Positions 17,257-26,056 of a stretch of DNA of 64,000 nt are shown here, piece after piece. Source of the stretch: Streptosporangium subroseum (GTDB lineage: Bacteria > Actinomycetota > Actinomycetes > Streptosporangiales > Streptosporangiaceae); the NCBI RefSeq assembly GCF_900188345.1, contig NZ_FZOD01000013.1, positions 124,001-188,000 of the forward strand, read 5' to 3'. A program made the translations under genes and the position numbers. Within the stretch, counting starts at the first letter, position 1. Each line of letters opens with the position of its first letter. Under the pieces are notes generated by a model. That model had not been told where the DNA came from. It made no database searches and worked only from the letters and a program-made list of their open reading frames with translations.

Positions 17257-18144
17257 ATGTCCGAGAAGGTGAAGTTCACGGTCGACGGCGTCACGCTCGT
17301 CGGCGACCTGCGGGTTCCGGCGACGCCGGGTCCGCACCCCGCGCTTGTTCTCACGGGACCGTTCACCGGCACCCGGGACCAGGTCATCGGGCTGTACGCG
17401 TCTCGCCTGGCCGGGGCGGGATACGTGACGCTGGCGTTCGACCACCGGAACTGGGGCGAATCCGGCGGCGAACCGCGCTGCCACGAGGACCCGCAGGGCA
17501 AACTGCACGACCTGCGGGCCGCCGTCTCGCTGCTCCGCTCGCGGCCCGAGGTGGACGGCGAGCGGATCGGCGCGGTCGGGATCTGTCTCGGCGGGGGCTA
17601 CGCGCTCAAGTTCGCCGCGTTCGATCCCCGGGTGAAGGTCTTCGCGGGCATCGCCGGGGCCTACAACAACCCCTACGGCATGCGCGCCGGAATGTCGCCG
17701 GGCGGTTACCAGGACGCGCTGAGCTCCTTCGCCGGGATACTGGAGCGCCAGGACCTGGGTGGTCCGGTGGAATACCTGCCCGCGGTGGCACAGGAGGGGG
17801 AGGCGGCCATGCCGTCCGGAGAACCGTTCGCCTACTACGGCACCTCCAGGGGTGCTTCCGCGCACTGGCGCAACGAGGTGACCAGGGCCTCCGTCCGTGA
17901 GCTGATCACCCTGGACAACATGACCGGCGCCGACTTCCTGTCCCCCAAGCCCGGTCTGATCGTGCACGGGGTGGTGGACGGTTTCTGCTCGCCCGAGGGC
18001 GCGGAGGAGGCGTACAAGCGGATGGACGGGCCGAAGAAGCTCGTCTGGCTGGACGCCAGGCTGCACATCGACCTCTACGACGCCGAACCGTACGTCACCC
18101 AGGCCGTGGAGGCCACGGCCTCCTTCCTCGGCGAACACCTCTGA
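17257..18144 (+). CDS. Dienelactone hydrolase-like alpha/beta hydrolase
   Basis: 295 residues. The nucleophile elbow is GICLGGGY, i.e. G-x-C-x-G with C110 in place of serine, as in dienelactone hydrolases. Oxyanion-side LTGPFTGTRDQ and a terminal histidine in LHIDLYD complete a plausible Cys-Asp-His triad. Substrate unknown. ATG at 17257 follows TTGGGGGT. The downstream kinase-like gene begins 5 bp later, so the two are probably co-transcribed. Confidence 0.82.
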   Translation: MSEKVKFTVDGVTLVGDLRVPATPGPHPALVLTGPFTGTRDQVIGLYASRLAGAGYVTLAFDHRNWGESGGEPRCHEDPQGKLHDLRAAVSLLRSRPEVDGERIGAVGICLGGGYALKFAAFDPRVKVFAGIAGAYNNPYGMRAGMSPGGYQDALSSFAGILERQDLGGPVEYLPAVAQEGEAAMPSGEPFAYYGTSRGASAHWRNEVTRASVRELITLDNMTGADFLSPKPGLIVHGVVDGFCSPEGAEEAYKRMDGPKKLVWLDARLHIDLYDAEPYVTQAVEATASFLGEHL

Positions 18145-18149
18145 TCGCG

Positions 18150-19247
18150 ATGTTCGTTCTGGGACTGGACGTCGGCGGCACGTCCTCACGCGCGGTTCTG
18201 CTCGACGCCTCGGGGCGGCGGGTCGGGTACGGCAGGGCGGCGGGCGGCAACCCGGCCGCCCACGGGACCGAGGTGGCCGCCGCCAACATCGGCAGAGCGC
18301 TGGAGCCCGCCCTCCGCGGGATCGACCCCGCCCAGGTGGCAGGGGCGGTCATCGGGATGGCCGGGGCCGGGGCACTGGAGCGGACGGTGTTCGACCTGAT
18401 GTGGGCCTCGGCCGGGCTGCGCCCCGCCCCACGGTTGACCGGTGACCTGGGCATCGCGTTCGCCGCCGGTACGGCGGAGCCGTGCGGCACCGTGCTCATC
18501 GCCGGGACCGGGGCGATCGCCGCCAGGATCGAGGACGGCGAACCGACGGTGATCGCCGACGGGCTCGGCTGGCTGCTGGGGGACGAGGGCTCCGGGTTCT
18601 GGCTGGGGCGGGAGGCGGCCCGCGTCGCCGCCCGCGCGCTCAGCCGGGGCGAGGCGGACGGGTGCCTGGTCCGCCTGGTGGCCGGCGCCCTGCGGGACGA
18701 CGAGTCACCGCCGGACGCCGTGCACGTGACGCGCGGTCCGCGCGGACCGCAAGGCTCTGGGAACGGCGCTCAGGAGGCGCAGGGGCGGTCTCCCGGGAAC
18801 GGTGAGGTCCTGCGAGGCGGGGTTCCGGAGATCGGTGCCGGGGCCGCCGGAACGCTCGCGGGCATGCGGGCGCTGGCGATCAAGCTGGTGATCGGGGCGC
18901 AGTCGCGCCCCCCGCTGGAGCTGGCCAGGCTCGCGCCCCTGGTCAGCCAGGCGGCGGCCGAGGGGGATCCGGCCGCGCTGGAGATCGTGGACACGGCGGC
19001 CAGGCTGCTCTGCCGGACGGTGGCCGAGGTGCGCACGGCGGAGGAGAGCGGCCCCGTCGTGCTGTCCGGAAGCGTGCTGACCAGCGAGGGACCGGTGTGC
19101 TCCGCCGTACGGGAGCGGCTGGGGGCCTCGACGGTCCTGGCGGGGGACGGGGCAGGGGCGGCGGCGTGGCTTGCGGGCCGGGAGGCGTTCGGCTGGGATC
19201 CGGTGACCGCCGCGCGGCTGCACGAGCGGATCGTCTCGGGCGGGTGA
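18150..19247 (+). CDS. BadF/BadG-type ATPase, N-acetylglucosamine kinase-like
   Basis: 365 residues of the ASKHA fold: phosphate-1 loop GLDVGGTSSRAVL, second phosphate loop IAGTGAIAA, and GDEGSGFWLG, which is characteristic of N-acetylglucosamine kinase/BadF proteins. Probably phosphorylates an amino sugar in the cytosol. A Gly/Pro/Gln-rich insert of about 45 residues around positions 190-235 looks disordered. No transporter is adjacent, so the in vivo sugar is open. Confidence 0.85.
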   Translation: MFVLGLDVGGTSSRAVLLDASGRRVGYGRAAGGNPAAHGTEVAAANIGRALEPALRGIDPAQVAGAVIGMAGAGALERTVFDLMWASAGLRPAPRLTGDLGIAFAAGTAEPCGTVLIAGTGAIAARIEDGEPTVIADGLGWLLGDEGSGFWLGREAARVAARALSRGEADGCLVRLVAGALRDDESPPDAVHVTRGPRGPQGSGNGAQEAQGRSPGNGEVLRGGVPEIGAGAAGTLAGMRALAIKLVIGAQSRPPLELARLAPLVSQAAAEGDPAALEIVDTAARLLCRTVAEVRTAEESGPVVLSGSVLTSEGPVCSAVRERLGASTVLAGDGAGAAAWLAGREAFGWDPVTAARLHERIVSGG

Positions 19248-19291
19248 ACTGGTAAAATGGTAGATAATTCCACCAAGCGTTAGGGTCTGGT

Positions 19292-19603
19292 TTGTCGCGG
19301 AGGGTCGTCGGTACGGTCGCGGCCCTGCTGCTGGCCATATTCGCCGTCCTCTACGCGCCGCTCTCGAAGCCCGCGGACCACCACCCGGTCGCTCCTGACG
19401 CCGCGATAATGCTGGCCAGCGGGGTGGGGCTCTCTCCCGCGCATCTCCATCCCGCGACCCACACCCTGCCCCCGCCGGGCCTCGGGCTCGCGCCGCCCGG
19501 CACCGGAACGCCGGCCCCACTCCTGTCCTCGGGACGGGGCCCCGTCACGCGGGCCGTGAACGATGACAGCAGTCCCCGAGCGCCTCCGTCAAACGATCTC
19601 TGA
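19292..19603 (+). CDS. Small putative membrane/secreted protein
   Basis: 103 residues from TTG. One strong N-terminal hydrophobic segment (VVGTVAALLLAIFAVLYAPL) is followed by a His/Pro-rich extracytoplasmic tail (DHHP, HLHPATHT). No family recognised. Upstream, 19258-19275 is an imperfect palindrome (TGGT..ATAATT..ACCA) that may carry the -10 and an operator. The Shine-Dalgarno is weak, so this could be spurious, but the membrane segment and the unbroken frame argue for a gene. Confidence 0.45.
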   Translation: MSRRVVGTVAALLLAIFAVLYAPLSKPADHHPVAPDAAIMLASGVGLSPAHLHPATHTLPPPGLGLAPPGTGTPAPLLSSGRGPVTRAVNDDSSPRAPPSNDL

Positions 19604-19638
19604 GATTCGGTTCCCAGGTCACTTGACGGAGGTTTTCC

Positions 19639-19707
19639 ATGTTCCACGAATGTGTGTTCACCCTGCCCGGATTCTCCCTTCGAGGGGGACCTCATGGCGC
19701 TGGGTGA
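19639..19707 (+). CDS. Putative 22-codon leader ORF overlapping the antiporter start
   Basis: ATG at 19639 has a near-perfect GACGGAGG 7 bp upstream and encodes MFHECVFTLPGF followed by ten residues before TGA at 19705-19707. It reads through the antiporter Shine-Dalgarno and ends 11 bp beyond its ATG (19694) in another frame. This geometry suits translational coupling or attenuation. No homology recognised; too short for coding statistics. Confidence 0.45.
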   Translation: MFHECVFTLPGFSLRGGPHGAG

Positions 19708-20890
19708 CGCGCTCGTAGCCCTCGGCGGCTCGTTCCTGGCCGCCGGGATCATCGCCAGGCTCGGCACCCGGATAGGGCTGCCGACCATCCCGCTGTTCAT
19801 GCTCGCGGGCGTCATCTTCGGCCCGCACACCCCCGGCCTCGCGCTGGTCGAGAACCCGGCGGACCTGAAGGTCATCGCCGCGCTCGGCCTGATCTTCCTG
19901 CTGTTCTACCTCGGCCTGGAGTTCTCCCTCGACGACCTGGTCTCGGGGGGCAGGCGGCTGGTGCTGGCCGGAGTCGTCTACATCCTGCTCAACGTCGGCG
20001 GCGGTCTGGCCTTCGGATTCGCCGTCGGATGGGGGACCAGGGAGGCGCTGGTGCTGGCCGGGGTGATCGGCATCTCCTCCTCGGCGATCGTGACCAAGCT
20101 GCTCGTCGACCTCGGACGCCTCGGCAATCCGGAGAGCCGACTCATCCTCGGCATCATCGTCGTCGAGGACGTCTTCCTCGCGCTCTACCTCGCCGTGCTG
20201 CAGCCGGTCCTCAGCGGCGCCGACAACTTCGCCGCCGCCGCGATCTCCTTCGGCAAGGCGTTCGCCTTCCTGCTCGTGCTGACCGCCCTGGCCCGGTGGG
20301 GCACCCGGCTGGTCAGCAAGCTGGTGAGCACCAGGGACGACGAGCTCCTCGTGGTGACGTTCACCGGTCTGGCGATCCTCACCGCCGGGGTCGCGGAGGA
20401 GTTCGGCGTCTCCGACGCCATCGGCGCCTTCATGATCGGCCTCATTCTGAGCTCGACCAAGGCGGCGCCTCGCATTCGCCGGCTCGTCCACCCGCTCAGG
20501 GACGCCTTCGCCGCGCTGTTCTTCTTCGCCTTCGGCCTGTCCATCGAGCCGGGGGACATGCTCTCGGTCGCCTGGCCGATCGTGATCGCGGTGGTGATCA
20601 CGCTGGTGCTCAACGTCGTGGCCGGCGCGCTGGCCGCGAGGCTGAACTCCTTCGGCACGTTGGAGGCGGTCAACATCGCGCTCACCGTGCTCTCTCGCGG
20701 TGAGTTCGCCCTGATCCTGGCGACCATGGCGCTGGCCGCGGGCCTGGACGGCAGGCTCGCCCCGTTCATCGCCGGGTACGTGCTCGTGCTCGCCCTGTTC
20801 GGACCGCTGATCGCGAGCCGTTCCGAGCCGATCGCACGGCTGCTCCCCGACTGGGGACGGAAGGCCGAGAAGCGAGAACTCGTGCCCTGA
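19694..20890 (+). CDS. CPA2-family monovalent cation:proton antiporter
   Basis: 398 residues, about 12 helices. Motifs of the KefB/CPA2 family include GLPTIPLFMLAGVIFGP, FLLFYLGLEFSLDDL and the functional GVIGISSSAIVTKLL; SRGEFALILA sits near the C-terminus. No TrkA-N or TrkA-C regulatory domain is attached and no separate regulatory subunit gene is next to it. Exchanges K+ or Na+ for H+ across the membrane. ATG at 19694 chosen because GAGGGGGA lies just upstream; a GTG 42 bp earlier has no site. Confidence 0.9.
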   Translation: MALGDALVALGGSFLAAGIIARLGTRIGLPTIPLFMLAGVIFGPHTPGLALVENPADLKVIAALGLIFLLFYLGLEFSLDDLVSGGRRLVLAGVVYILLNVGGGLAFGFAVGWGTREALVLAGVIGISSSAIVTKLLVDLGRLGNPESRLILGIIVVEDVFLALYLAVLQPVLSGADNFAAAAISFGKAFAFLLVLTALARWGTRLVSKLVSTRDDELLVVTFTGLAILTAGVAEEFGVSDAIGAFMIGLILSSTKAAPRIRRLVHPLRDAFAALFFFAFGLSIEPGDMLSVAWPIVIAVVITLVLNVVAGALAARLNSFGTLEAVNIALTVLSRGEFALILATMALAAGLDGRLAPFIAGYVLVLALFGPLIASRSEPIARLLPDWGRKAEKRELVP

Positions 20891-20957
20891 GCGGCCGGGT
20901 CCCAGAGTGCTTCGGGGGCCGACCGGGCCGGCGCCCAGGATTTTCGCGCGTTCACGA

Positions 20958-21845
20958 TCAGGAGGCCGGTCGGCCGCCGGTGCGCGCCCGCTGGAGCTCG
21001 GCGATGGACGCCCAGTCCTGCTCGGCGCGGCCCGCGGCGATCGCGTCCGCCAGGACGGTGCGCAGAACGTCTCCGACGGGCAGGGCGAGCCGGGCCTGTT
21101 CCGCGGCGTCGAGCGCGAGGTTCACATCCTTCAGCCCGAGCGAGGTGGTGAACCCCGCCGGTTCGTAGGAGCGAGAGGCGATGAGGTTGCCATAGCCCGA
21201 ATACACGGGGCCGGGGAACAGGGCCGAGGTCAGCAACTCGACGAGCGTCGCCGCGTCGACGTCGGCATGTTCGGCGAGGCTGATCGCCTCACCAAGGGAT
21301 TGGATGGCGGAGGCGACGAGGTAGTTGCCGAGGATCTTCACGATGTTGGCCTGCTCGGGCCGGTCGCCGAGCCGCCAGGTGCGGGTTCCGATGACGTCCA
21401 GGAACGGCTGCACCCGGTCGATCAGGGCCGGGTCACCGGCGGCGAGGACGTTGAGAAGACCCGCTTCGGCGACGGGAACACGCCCGAACACCGGGGCGGC
21501 GACGTAGCCGACGCCGTGCCGGGCGTGCAGCCGCGCGGCGTGCCGGGCCAGGCCGGTGCTGACGGTCGCGAGGTTGACATGCACCGCGCCCTCCGGCGCG
21601 CCCGCCAGAAGGCCGGGATCGAGGAAGACGTCCGTGACGGACCGATCATCGGTCAGCACCGAGAACACCACACCTGACTCAAAGGCCTCCGACACGTTCC
21701 GGGCCGGACGCGCGCCTGCCGCAACGAGATCGGCGACCATCTGCGGGCTGCGATTCCACACGGTGACCTCGTGTCCCGCGGTGACCAGATTGCGGGCGAC
21801 GGGCTTGCCCATCGCGCCGAGGCCGACGACAGCGATCGTACTCAT
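20958..21845 (-). CDS. 3-hydroxyisobutyrate dehydrogenase-family NAD(P)-dependent reductase
   Basis: 295 residues. Rossmann motif VVGLGAMGKPVARNL at the N-terminus, substrate loop region APVFGRVPVAEAG, and catalytic lysine K170 in VKILGNYL. Beta-hydroxyacid dehydrogenase or imine-reductase-like activity is plausible; substrate unknown. The upstream region shared with the CGNR gene holds two palindromes, so the CGNR protein may control it. Confidence 0.88.
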   Translation of the reverse strand: MSTIAVVGLGAMGKPVARNLVTAGHEVTVWNRSPQMVADLVAAGARPARNVSEAFESGVVFSVLTDDRSVTDVFLDPGLLAGAPEGAVHVNLATVSTGLARHAARLHARHGVGYVAAPVFGRVPVAEAGLLNVLAAGDPALIDRVQPFLDVIGTRTWRLGDRPEQANIVKILGNYLVASAIQSLGEAISLAEHADVDAATLVELLTSALFPGPVYSGYGNLIASRSYEPAGFTTSLGLKDVNLALDAAEQARLALPVGDVLRTVLADAIAAGRAEQDWASIAELQRARTGGRPAS

Positions 21846-21951
21846 GGGTTCCTCTTCGTAAACGATGGAGCGGGATATCAGGTGCGTGGCCGATCCGGAC
21901 GCGCGATCAGGGTCGGCCGCTCGGCGGTGCGGACATGTCGACCTTTCGGGT

Positions 21952-22017
21952 GAACCGTCTTAGATGGTTCAACCATGCCACGGGTGATACCGTCTGTCGA
22001 ACCGCTTCAGATGGTTC
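21952..22017. promoter_or_regulatory. Twin 19-bp imperfect palindromes (putative operators)
   Basis: GAACC N9 GGTTC occurs at 21952-21970 and again at 21999-22017; start-to-start distance 47 bp. Both share AGAT before GGTTC. In the second copy the arms extend to TCGAACC/GGTTCGA. They lie between divergent genes, upstream of the CGNR start chosen here, and look like operators for that regulator. Confidence 0.65.
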
Positions 22018-22040
22018 GACAACGAGAGGCGAGCCCGGTT

Positions 22041-22619
22041 GTGAACGTGTCGATTCCAGGCCAAGGCGCTCGCGAGGTGTTCCGGCTCGACAACGAGACC
22101 CTCGCGTTCCGCTTCACCGCGACCGTCGGCTCCCGGCGCGCCGACCCGTTCGAGCGACTCACCACACCGGCGAGGCTTGATCTCTGGCTCGACGCCAACG
22201 GACTGCGGCTCGGGTCTAAGACAGCGCGCGCCGCCGACCTCGTGGCGGCGCACGAGCTCCGGGAAGCCATACACCGCGCGGGGAAGGCCATCGCGAACAA
22301 TCAGAAGCCGGCCCCGGCCGACATCGACACGATCAACGAGGCAGTCCGGCAGGGCAGGGCCTACCTCGAACTCGGCGATGGAAACGCCCGCTGGCGCAGT
22401 GACGGCCCCGCTCCCATAGGCGACGCGCTCGCGCTCATCGCTGAGAATGCGATCCAGGTCCTGGGAGGTCAGGATCGTCAGCGCGTGAAGACGTGCGAAG
22501 GCCCCGACTGCGGTGGTCTCTATCTCGACACCAGCCGAGGCGGCAACCGGCGGTGGTGCTCCATGAACACCTGCGGCAACAAGGCCAAGAAGGCCGCCAT
22601 GCGCGTACTACAGGGGTAG
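22041..22619 (+). CDS. ABATE/CGNR zinc-finger regulator
   Basis: 192 residues. The N-terminal stress-induced ABATE domain begins FRLDNETLAFRF; the C-terminal CGNR zinc finger shows CEGPDCGGLYLD and RRWCSMNTCGNKAK, with four metal-binding cysteines. These are DNA-binding regulators of small-molecule response. GTG at 22041 is favoured because earlier in-frame ATGs at 21975 and 22011 would place the paired palindromes inside the gene; AGAGG lies 14-18 bp upstream. Likely controls the divergent reductase. Confidence 0.85.
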   Translation: MNVSIPGQGAREVFRLDNETLAFRFTATVGSRRADPFERLTTPARLDLWLDANGLRLGSKTARAADLVAAHELREAIHRAGKAIANNQKPAPADIDTINEAVRQGRAYLELGDGNARWRSDGPAPIGDALALIAENAIQVLGGQDRQRVKTCEGPDCGGLYLDTSRGGNRRWCSMNTCGNKAKKAAMRVLQG

Positions 22620-22784
22620 ATCTCGCTGAGGCGATCGGTTCGCCTGGACACCCTCATACCGGACGGCCCGCACCTGAGGACGGGCGTGCTCGCCCCAGGC
22701 GGGTTCGTGCGGATGACGGCATTCGGACGGGTCGTACGGACGACGGCATCCGATGCGGCGGACGGGGGCCGGGTCCGAGGTCTC

Positions 22785-24665
22785 CTACGGCTTCCGGTGC
22801 GGTCCGATGATCGGGCGCAGGACGTCCAGCACCGTCGCGTCCTCGATGGTCGGGGGCGCGGGCTCGTCGGCTCCCTCGGCGATACCGCGCATGGTCTTGC
22901 GCAGGATCTTTCCCGACCTGGTCTTCGGCAGCGCGGGGACCACGTCCACCTTCTTGAACGCCGCCACGGCGCCCACCTGATCCCGGACCGCCTGGATCAG
23001 CTCGGCCCGCAGGGAGTCGAGGTCGGTCTCCACCCCGCTCTTCAGCACCACGAAGCCGTGAGGGACCTGGCCTTTCAGGGCGTCGGCCACTCCGATCACC
23101 GCGCATTCGGCCACCGCCGGATGCGCGGCCAGCACCGCCTCCATCGACCCGGTGGACAGCCGGTGCCCGGCCACGTTGATCACGTCGTCGGTGCGGCCCA
23201 TCACGAAGAGGTAGCCGTCCTCGTCCAGATAGCCGCCGTCACCGGTCAGATAGTGGCCGGGGAAGGCCGACAGGTAGGACTTGACGTAGCGCTCGTCGTC
23301 CTGCCAGAGCGTGGGAAGCGTGCCGGGCGGCAGCGGCAGCCGTACGCAGATCGCGCCCTCCTCGCCCGGGGCGCAGTCGGCGCCCGAGGGGGTGAGCACG
23401 CGCACGTCGTAACCGGGGACGGGTACGGTGGGGGAGCCCGCCTTGATCGGCATGGGCTCCAGGCCGCGCAGATTGGCGGCGATGGGCCACCCGGTCTCGG
23501 TCTGCCACCAGTGGTCGACGACCGGGACGCCCAGTCTGTCCGACGCCCAGTGGTAGGTGTCGGGGTCCAGGCGCTCTCCGGCGAGGAAGAGCGTCCGCAG
23601 TGACGAGATGTCGTGGCCACCGAGCAGGGCCGCGGACGGGTCCTCTCTCTTGATCGCCCGGAACGCGGTCGGCGCGGTGAACAGCGCGCTCACCCCGTGT
23701 TCGGCGATCACTCGCCAGAACGCGCCCGCGTCGGGGGTGCCGACCGGCTTGCCCTCGTACAGCAGGGTCGTGGCGCCGAGCAGCAGCGGGCCGTAGACGA
23801 TGTAGGAGTGGCCGACCACCCAGCCGACGTCGGAGGCCGTCCAGAACACCTCGCCGGGGTGGATGTCGTAAATGTTCGTCATGCTCCACAGCAGCGCCAC
23901 CGCGTGCCCGCCGTTGTCGCGCACCACGCCCTTCGACCGGCCGGTGGTTCCGCTGGTGTAGAGGATGTAGAGCGGGTCGGTCGCCTTCACCGGGACGCAC
24001 TCGGCCGGTTCGGCCTCCGCGCTCGCCCAGTCCACGTCCCGGCCGGGCACGAGCTCCGCCGGGGCCTGCTCGCGCTGCAGGATCACGCAGCGCGCGGGCG
24101 GGTGTTCGGCCAGCTTCAGGGCGGCGTCCAGCATCGGCTTGTACGGCACGACGCGGGTGGGCTCGATCCCGCAGGAGGCCGAGACGATGACCGTGGGCTG
24201 CGCGTCGTCGATCCGGGCCGCCAGCTCCCTGGGCGCGAATCCGCCGAACACCACCGAGTGCACCGCCCCCAGCCGCGCGCACGCCAGCATGGCGATCACC
24301 GCCTCCGGGATCATCGGCATGTAGATCACCACCCGATCGCCCCTGCCCACCCCGAGGAGGCGCAGCACCCCGGCGAACCTCGCGACCTCATCGAGCAGTT
24401 CGGCGTAGGTGTGCTTCCCCGAGGCGCCGGTGACGGGGCTGTCGTAGATCAGCGCGACCCGGTCGCCGTGACCCGCCTCGACGTGCCGGTCGAGCGCGTT
24501 GAAGCAGGTGTTCAGCTCCCCGTCGGGGAACCAGCGGTACAGGGGCGGGTTTCCCGCGTCCAGCACCTGAAGGGGCGCTTTGGTCCAGGTGACCGCCTCG
24601 GCGGCCTCGGCCCAGAAGCCCTCGGGGTCGGTGATGCTGCGGGCGAAGGCGTCAGCGTACGGCAT
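22785..24665 (-). CDS. prpE: Propionyl-CoA synthetase (acetyl-CoA synthetase family)
   Basis: 626 residues. AMP-forming ligase motifs: A3 YILYTSGTTGRSKGVV, A5-like DHWWQTETGWP, A8 YLTGDGGYLDEDGYLFVMGR and catalytic lysine in LPKTRSGKILRKTMR near the C-terminus. Length and WWQTETGWP fit acetyl/propionyl-CoA synthetase, PrpE type: propionate + ATP + CoA to propionyl-CoA. ATG at 24665 chosen; an in-frame TTG lies 24 bp further upstream. Confidence 0.9.
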   Translation of the reverse strand: MPYADAFARSITDPEGFWAEAAEAVTWTKAPLQVLDAGNPPLYRWFPDGELNTCFNALDRHVEAGHGDRVALIYDSPVTGASGKHTYAELLDEVARFAGVLRLLGVGRGDRVVIYMPMIPEAVIAMLACARLGAVHSVVFGGFAPRELAARIDDAQPTVIVSASCGIEPTRVVPYKPMLDAALKLAEHPPARCVILQREQAPAELVPGRDVDWASAEAEPAECVPVKATDPLYILYTSGTTGRSKGVVRDNGGHAVALLWSMTNIYDIHPGEVFWTASDVGWVVGHSYIVYGPLLLGATTLLYEGKPVGTPDAGAFWRVIAEHGVSALFTAPTAFRAIKREDPSAALLGGHDISSLRTLFLAGERLDPDTYHWASDRLGVPVVDHWWQTETGWPIAANLRGLEPMPIKAGSPTVPVPGYDVRVLTPSGADCAPGEEGAICVRLPLPPGTLPTLWQDDERYVKSYLSAFPGHYLTGDGGYLDEDGYLFVMGRTDDVINVAGHRLSTGSMEAVLAAHPAVAECAVIGVADALKGQVPHGFVVLKSGVETDLDSLRAELIQAVRDQVGAVAAFKKVDVVPALPKTRSGKILRKTMRGIAEGADEPAPPTIEDATVLDVLRPIIGPHRKP

Positions 24666-24749
24666 CTCGCCATCATCTCCCTTCCCCAACCGCTTGGTCG
24701 AGACATCCCTCGGCCAGGTCGTGCGCCGTCTTCCGGACGCTCGGCCGGG

Positions 24750-25736
24750 TCACACGGTCGGCCGAGGCGCCTCGTCCGCCAGGTCACGCGCCCACGGCGG
24801 GTTGGCCCCGGCCACGGAGCAGGTGAGCGCGGCGACCCGGGAGGCGAAGGCGGCGGCGTCCCTGGCCTGGTCGAGGTCGAGATCGCCGAGCCGGCCGCCG
24901 AGCCGGCCGGAGGTGTGCAGCCGGTGCAGGAGTCCCGCGGTGAAGGAGTCGCCCGCGCCGACCGTGTCCACCACGTCCGTTGGAGGCGCGGGCACCGTCG
25001 CCCGCTCGCCGTCGAGGGAGACGGTCGCGCCCCGGGAGCCGCGAGTGATCACGATCAGGCGGGCGCCCGCGGCGTGCCAGGCGTCGCAGATCCGCTCGAA
25101 GGGCTCGTCCGGATGGATCTGCTCAAGGTCGTCGTCGCTCAGCTTGACGATGTCGGCCAGCGCGCACCACCGGGTCATCCGCTCCCGGTAGACGGCCAGA
25201 TCGACGAACCCGGCGCGCACGTTGGGGTCGATCGAGACGGTGGCGCGGGCGGCGGCCTCGGCCAGGAGCTCCTCGACGGGCTCGGCGCCGGGGGCGCGGA
25301 CCAGGGCCAGGGAGCCCGTGTGCAGGCAGGAGACGTCGCCGAGCCGCTCGGCGGTCAGCTCCGCCGCGGTCCACTGCCAGTCGGCGGAGCCCTCCGCGTA
25401 GAAGGTGTAGACGGCCTGTCCCGACTCGTCCAGGGTGGCCACCGCCAGCGTGCTGGGCTCCTCGGCGGTGACGGAACCGGTCAGATCGACCCCGGAGGCG
25501 CCGAGGTGGGCGCGGAACAGGGCGCCGAAGGAGTCGTGGGAGATCCGCCCGAGAAACCGGGCGGAGGTGCCCAGGCGGGCGAGTGCCACCGCGGTGTTCG
25601 CGGGGCTGCCGCCGGGCAGGACGCGCAGGGCGAGCTCGCCCTGCGAGGTGCTTCCCGGCCCGGCCTGCGAAGGGCTTCCCGAGACGAAGGCGTCGGCGAC
25701 GCACTCGCCGAGCACGGCGACCTGGCTGCGGGGCAT
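24750..25736 (-). CDS. PfkB-family carbohydrate kinase
   Basis: 328 residues. Ribokinase-fold motifs: N-terminal glycine pair GGSPANTAVALARLG, and signature 2 DTVGAGDSFTAGLL with the catalytic aspartate. VLGECVADAF at the N-terminus resembles fructokinases. Phosphorylates a sugar; specificity not determinable. ATG at 25736 with AAAGG upstream. A 40-bp tandem duplication lies in its upstream DNA. Confidence 0.88.
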   Translation of the reverse strand: MPRSQVAVLGECVADAFVSGSPSQAGPGSTSQGELALRVLPGGSPANTAVALARLGTSARFLGRISHDSFGALFRAHLGASGVDLTGSVTAEEPSTLAVATLDESGQAVYTFYAEGSADWQWTAAELTAERLGDVSCLHTGSLALVRAPGAEPVEELLAEAAARATVSIDPNVRAGFVDLAVYRERMTRWCALADIVKLSDDDLEQIHPDEPFERICDAWHAAGARLIVITRGSRGATVSLDGERATVPAPPTDVVDTVGAGDSFTAGLLHRLHTSGRLGGRLGDLDLDQARDAAAFASRVAALTCSVAGANPPWARDLADEAPRPTV

Positions 25737-25748
25737 GTGGCTGCCTTT

Positions 25749-25828
25749 CTGAACGGTCCGACAGGAGGCACTCGTCGGCATCGCCGATCTGAACGGTCTG
25801 ACAGGAGGCGCTCGTCGGCCTCGCCGAC
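25749..25828. repeat. Two tandem copies of a 40-bp unit
   Basis: CTGAACGGTCCGACAGGAGG at 25749 recurs at 25789 with about four changes across the 40-bp unit. It begins 12 bp upstream of the sugar-kinase start, inside a 320-bp gap (25737-26056) that otherwise contains nothing recognisable. It could duplicate a regulator site. Confidence 0.75.
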
Positions 25829-26056
25829 CCGTCACGGCGATTGTCGCAGGCACGGGGTCCGAACCGTTGCCGCGCCGGACCGGTTGAGCACGAGGGCCCA
25901 CTCCGTCACCGGATGTTCAGGGCGGACGCCCCGTCCTTCGGGCCGGGGAGGCTTCGAGGTCGCCCGGCCGGTGAACCGCGAACCGGCAGGCCCGGCTGGA
26001 AGATCGAGTGCTGGAATCCCCGGGTTTCACAGCGGGTTTCACAGCCGGAGAGGACG

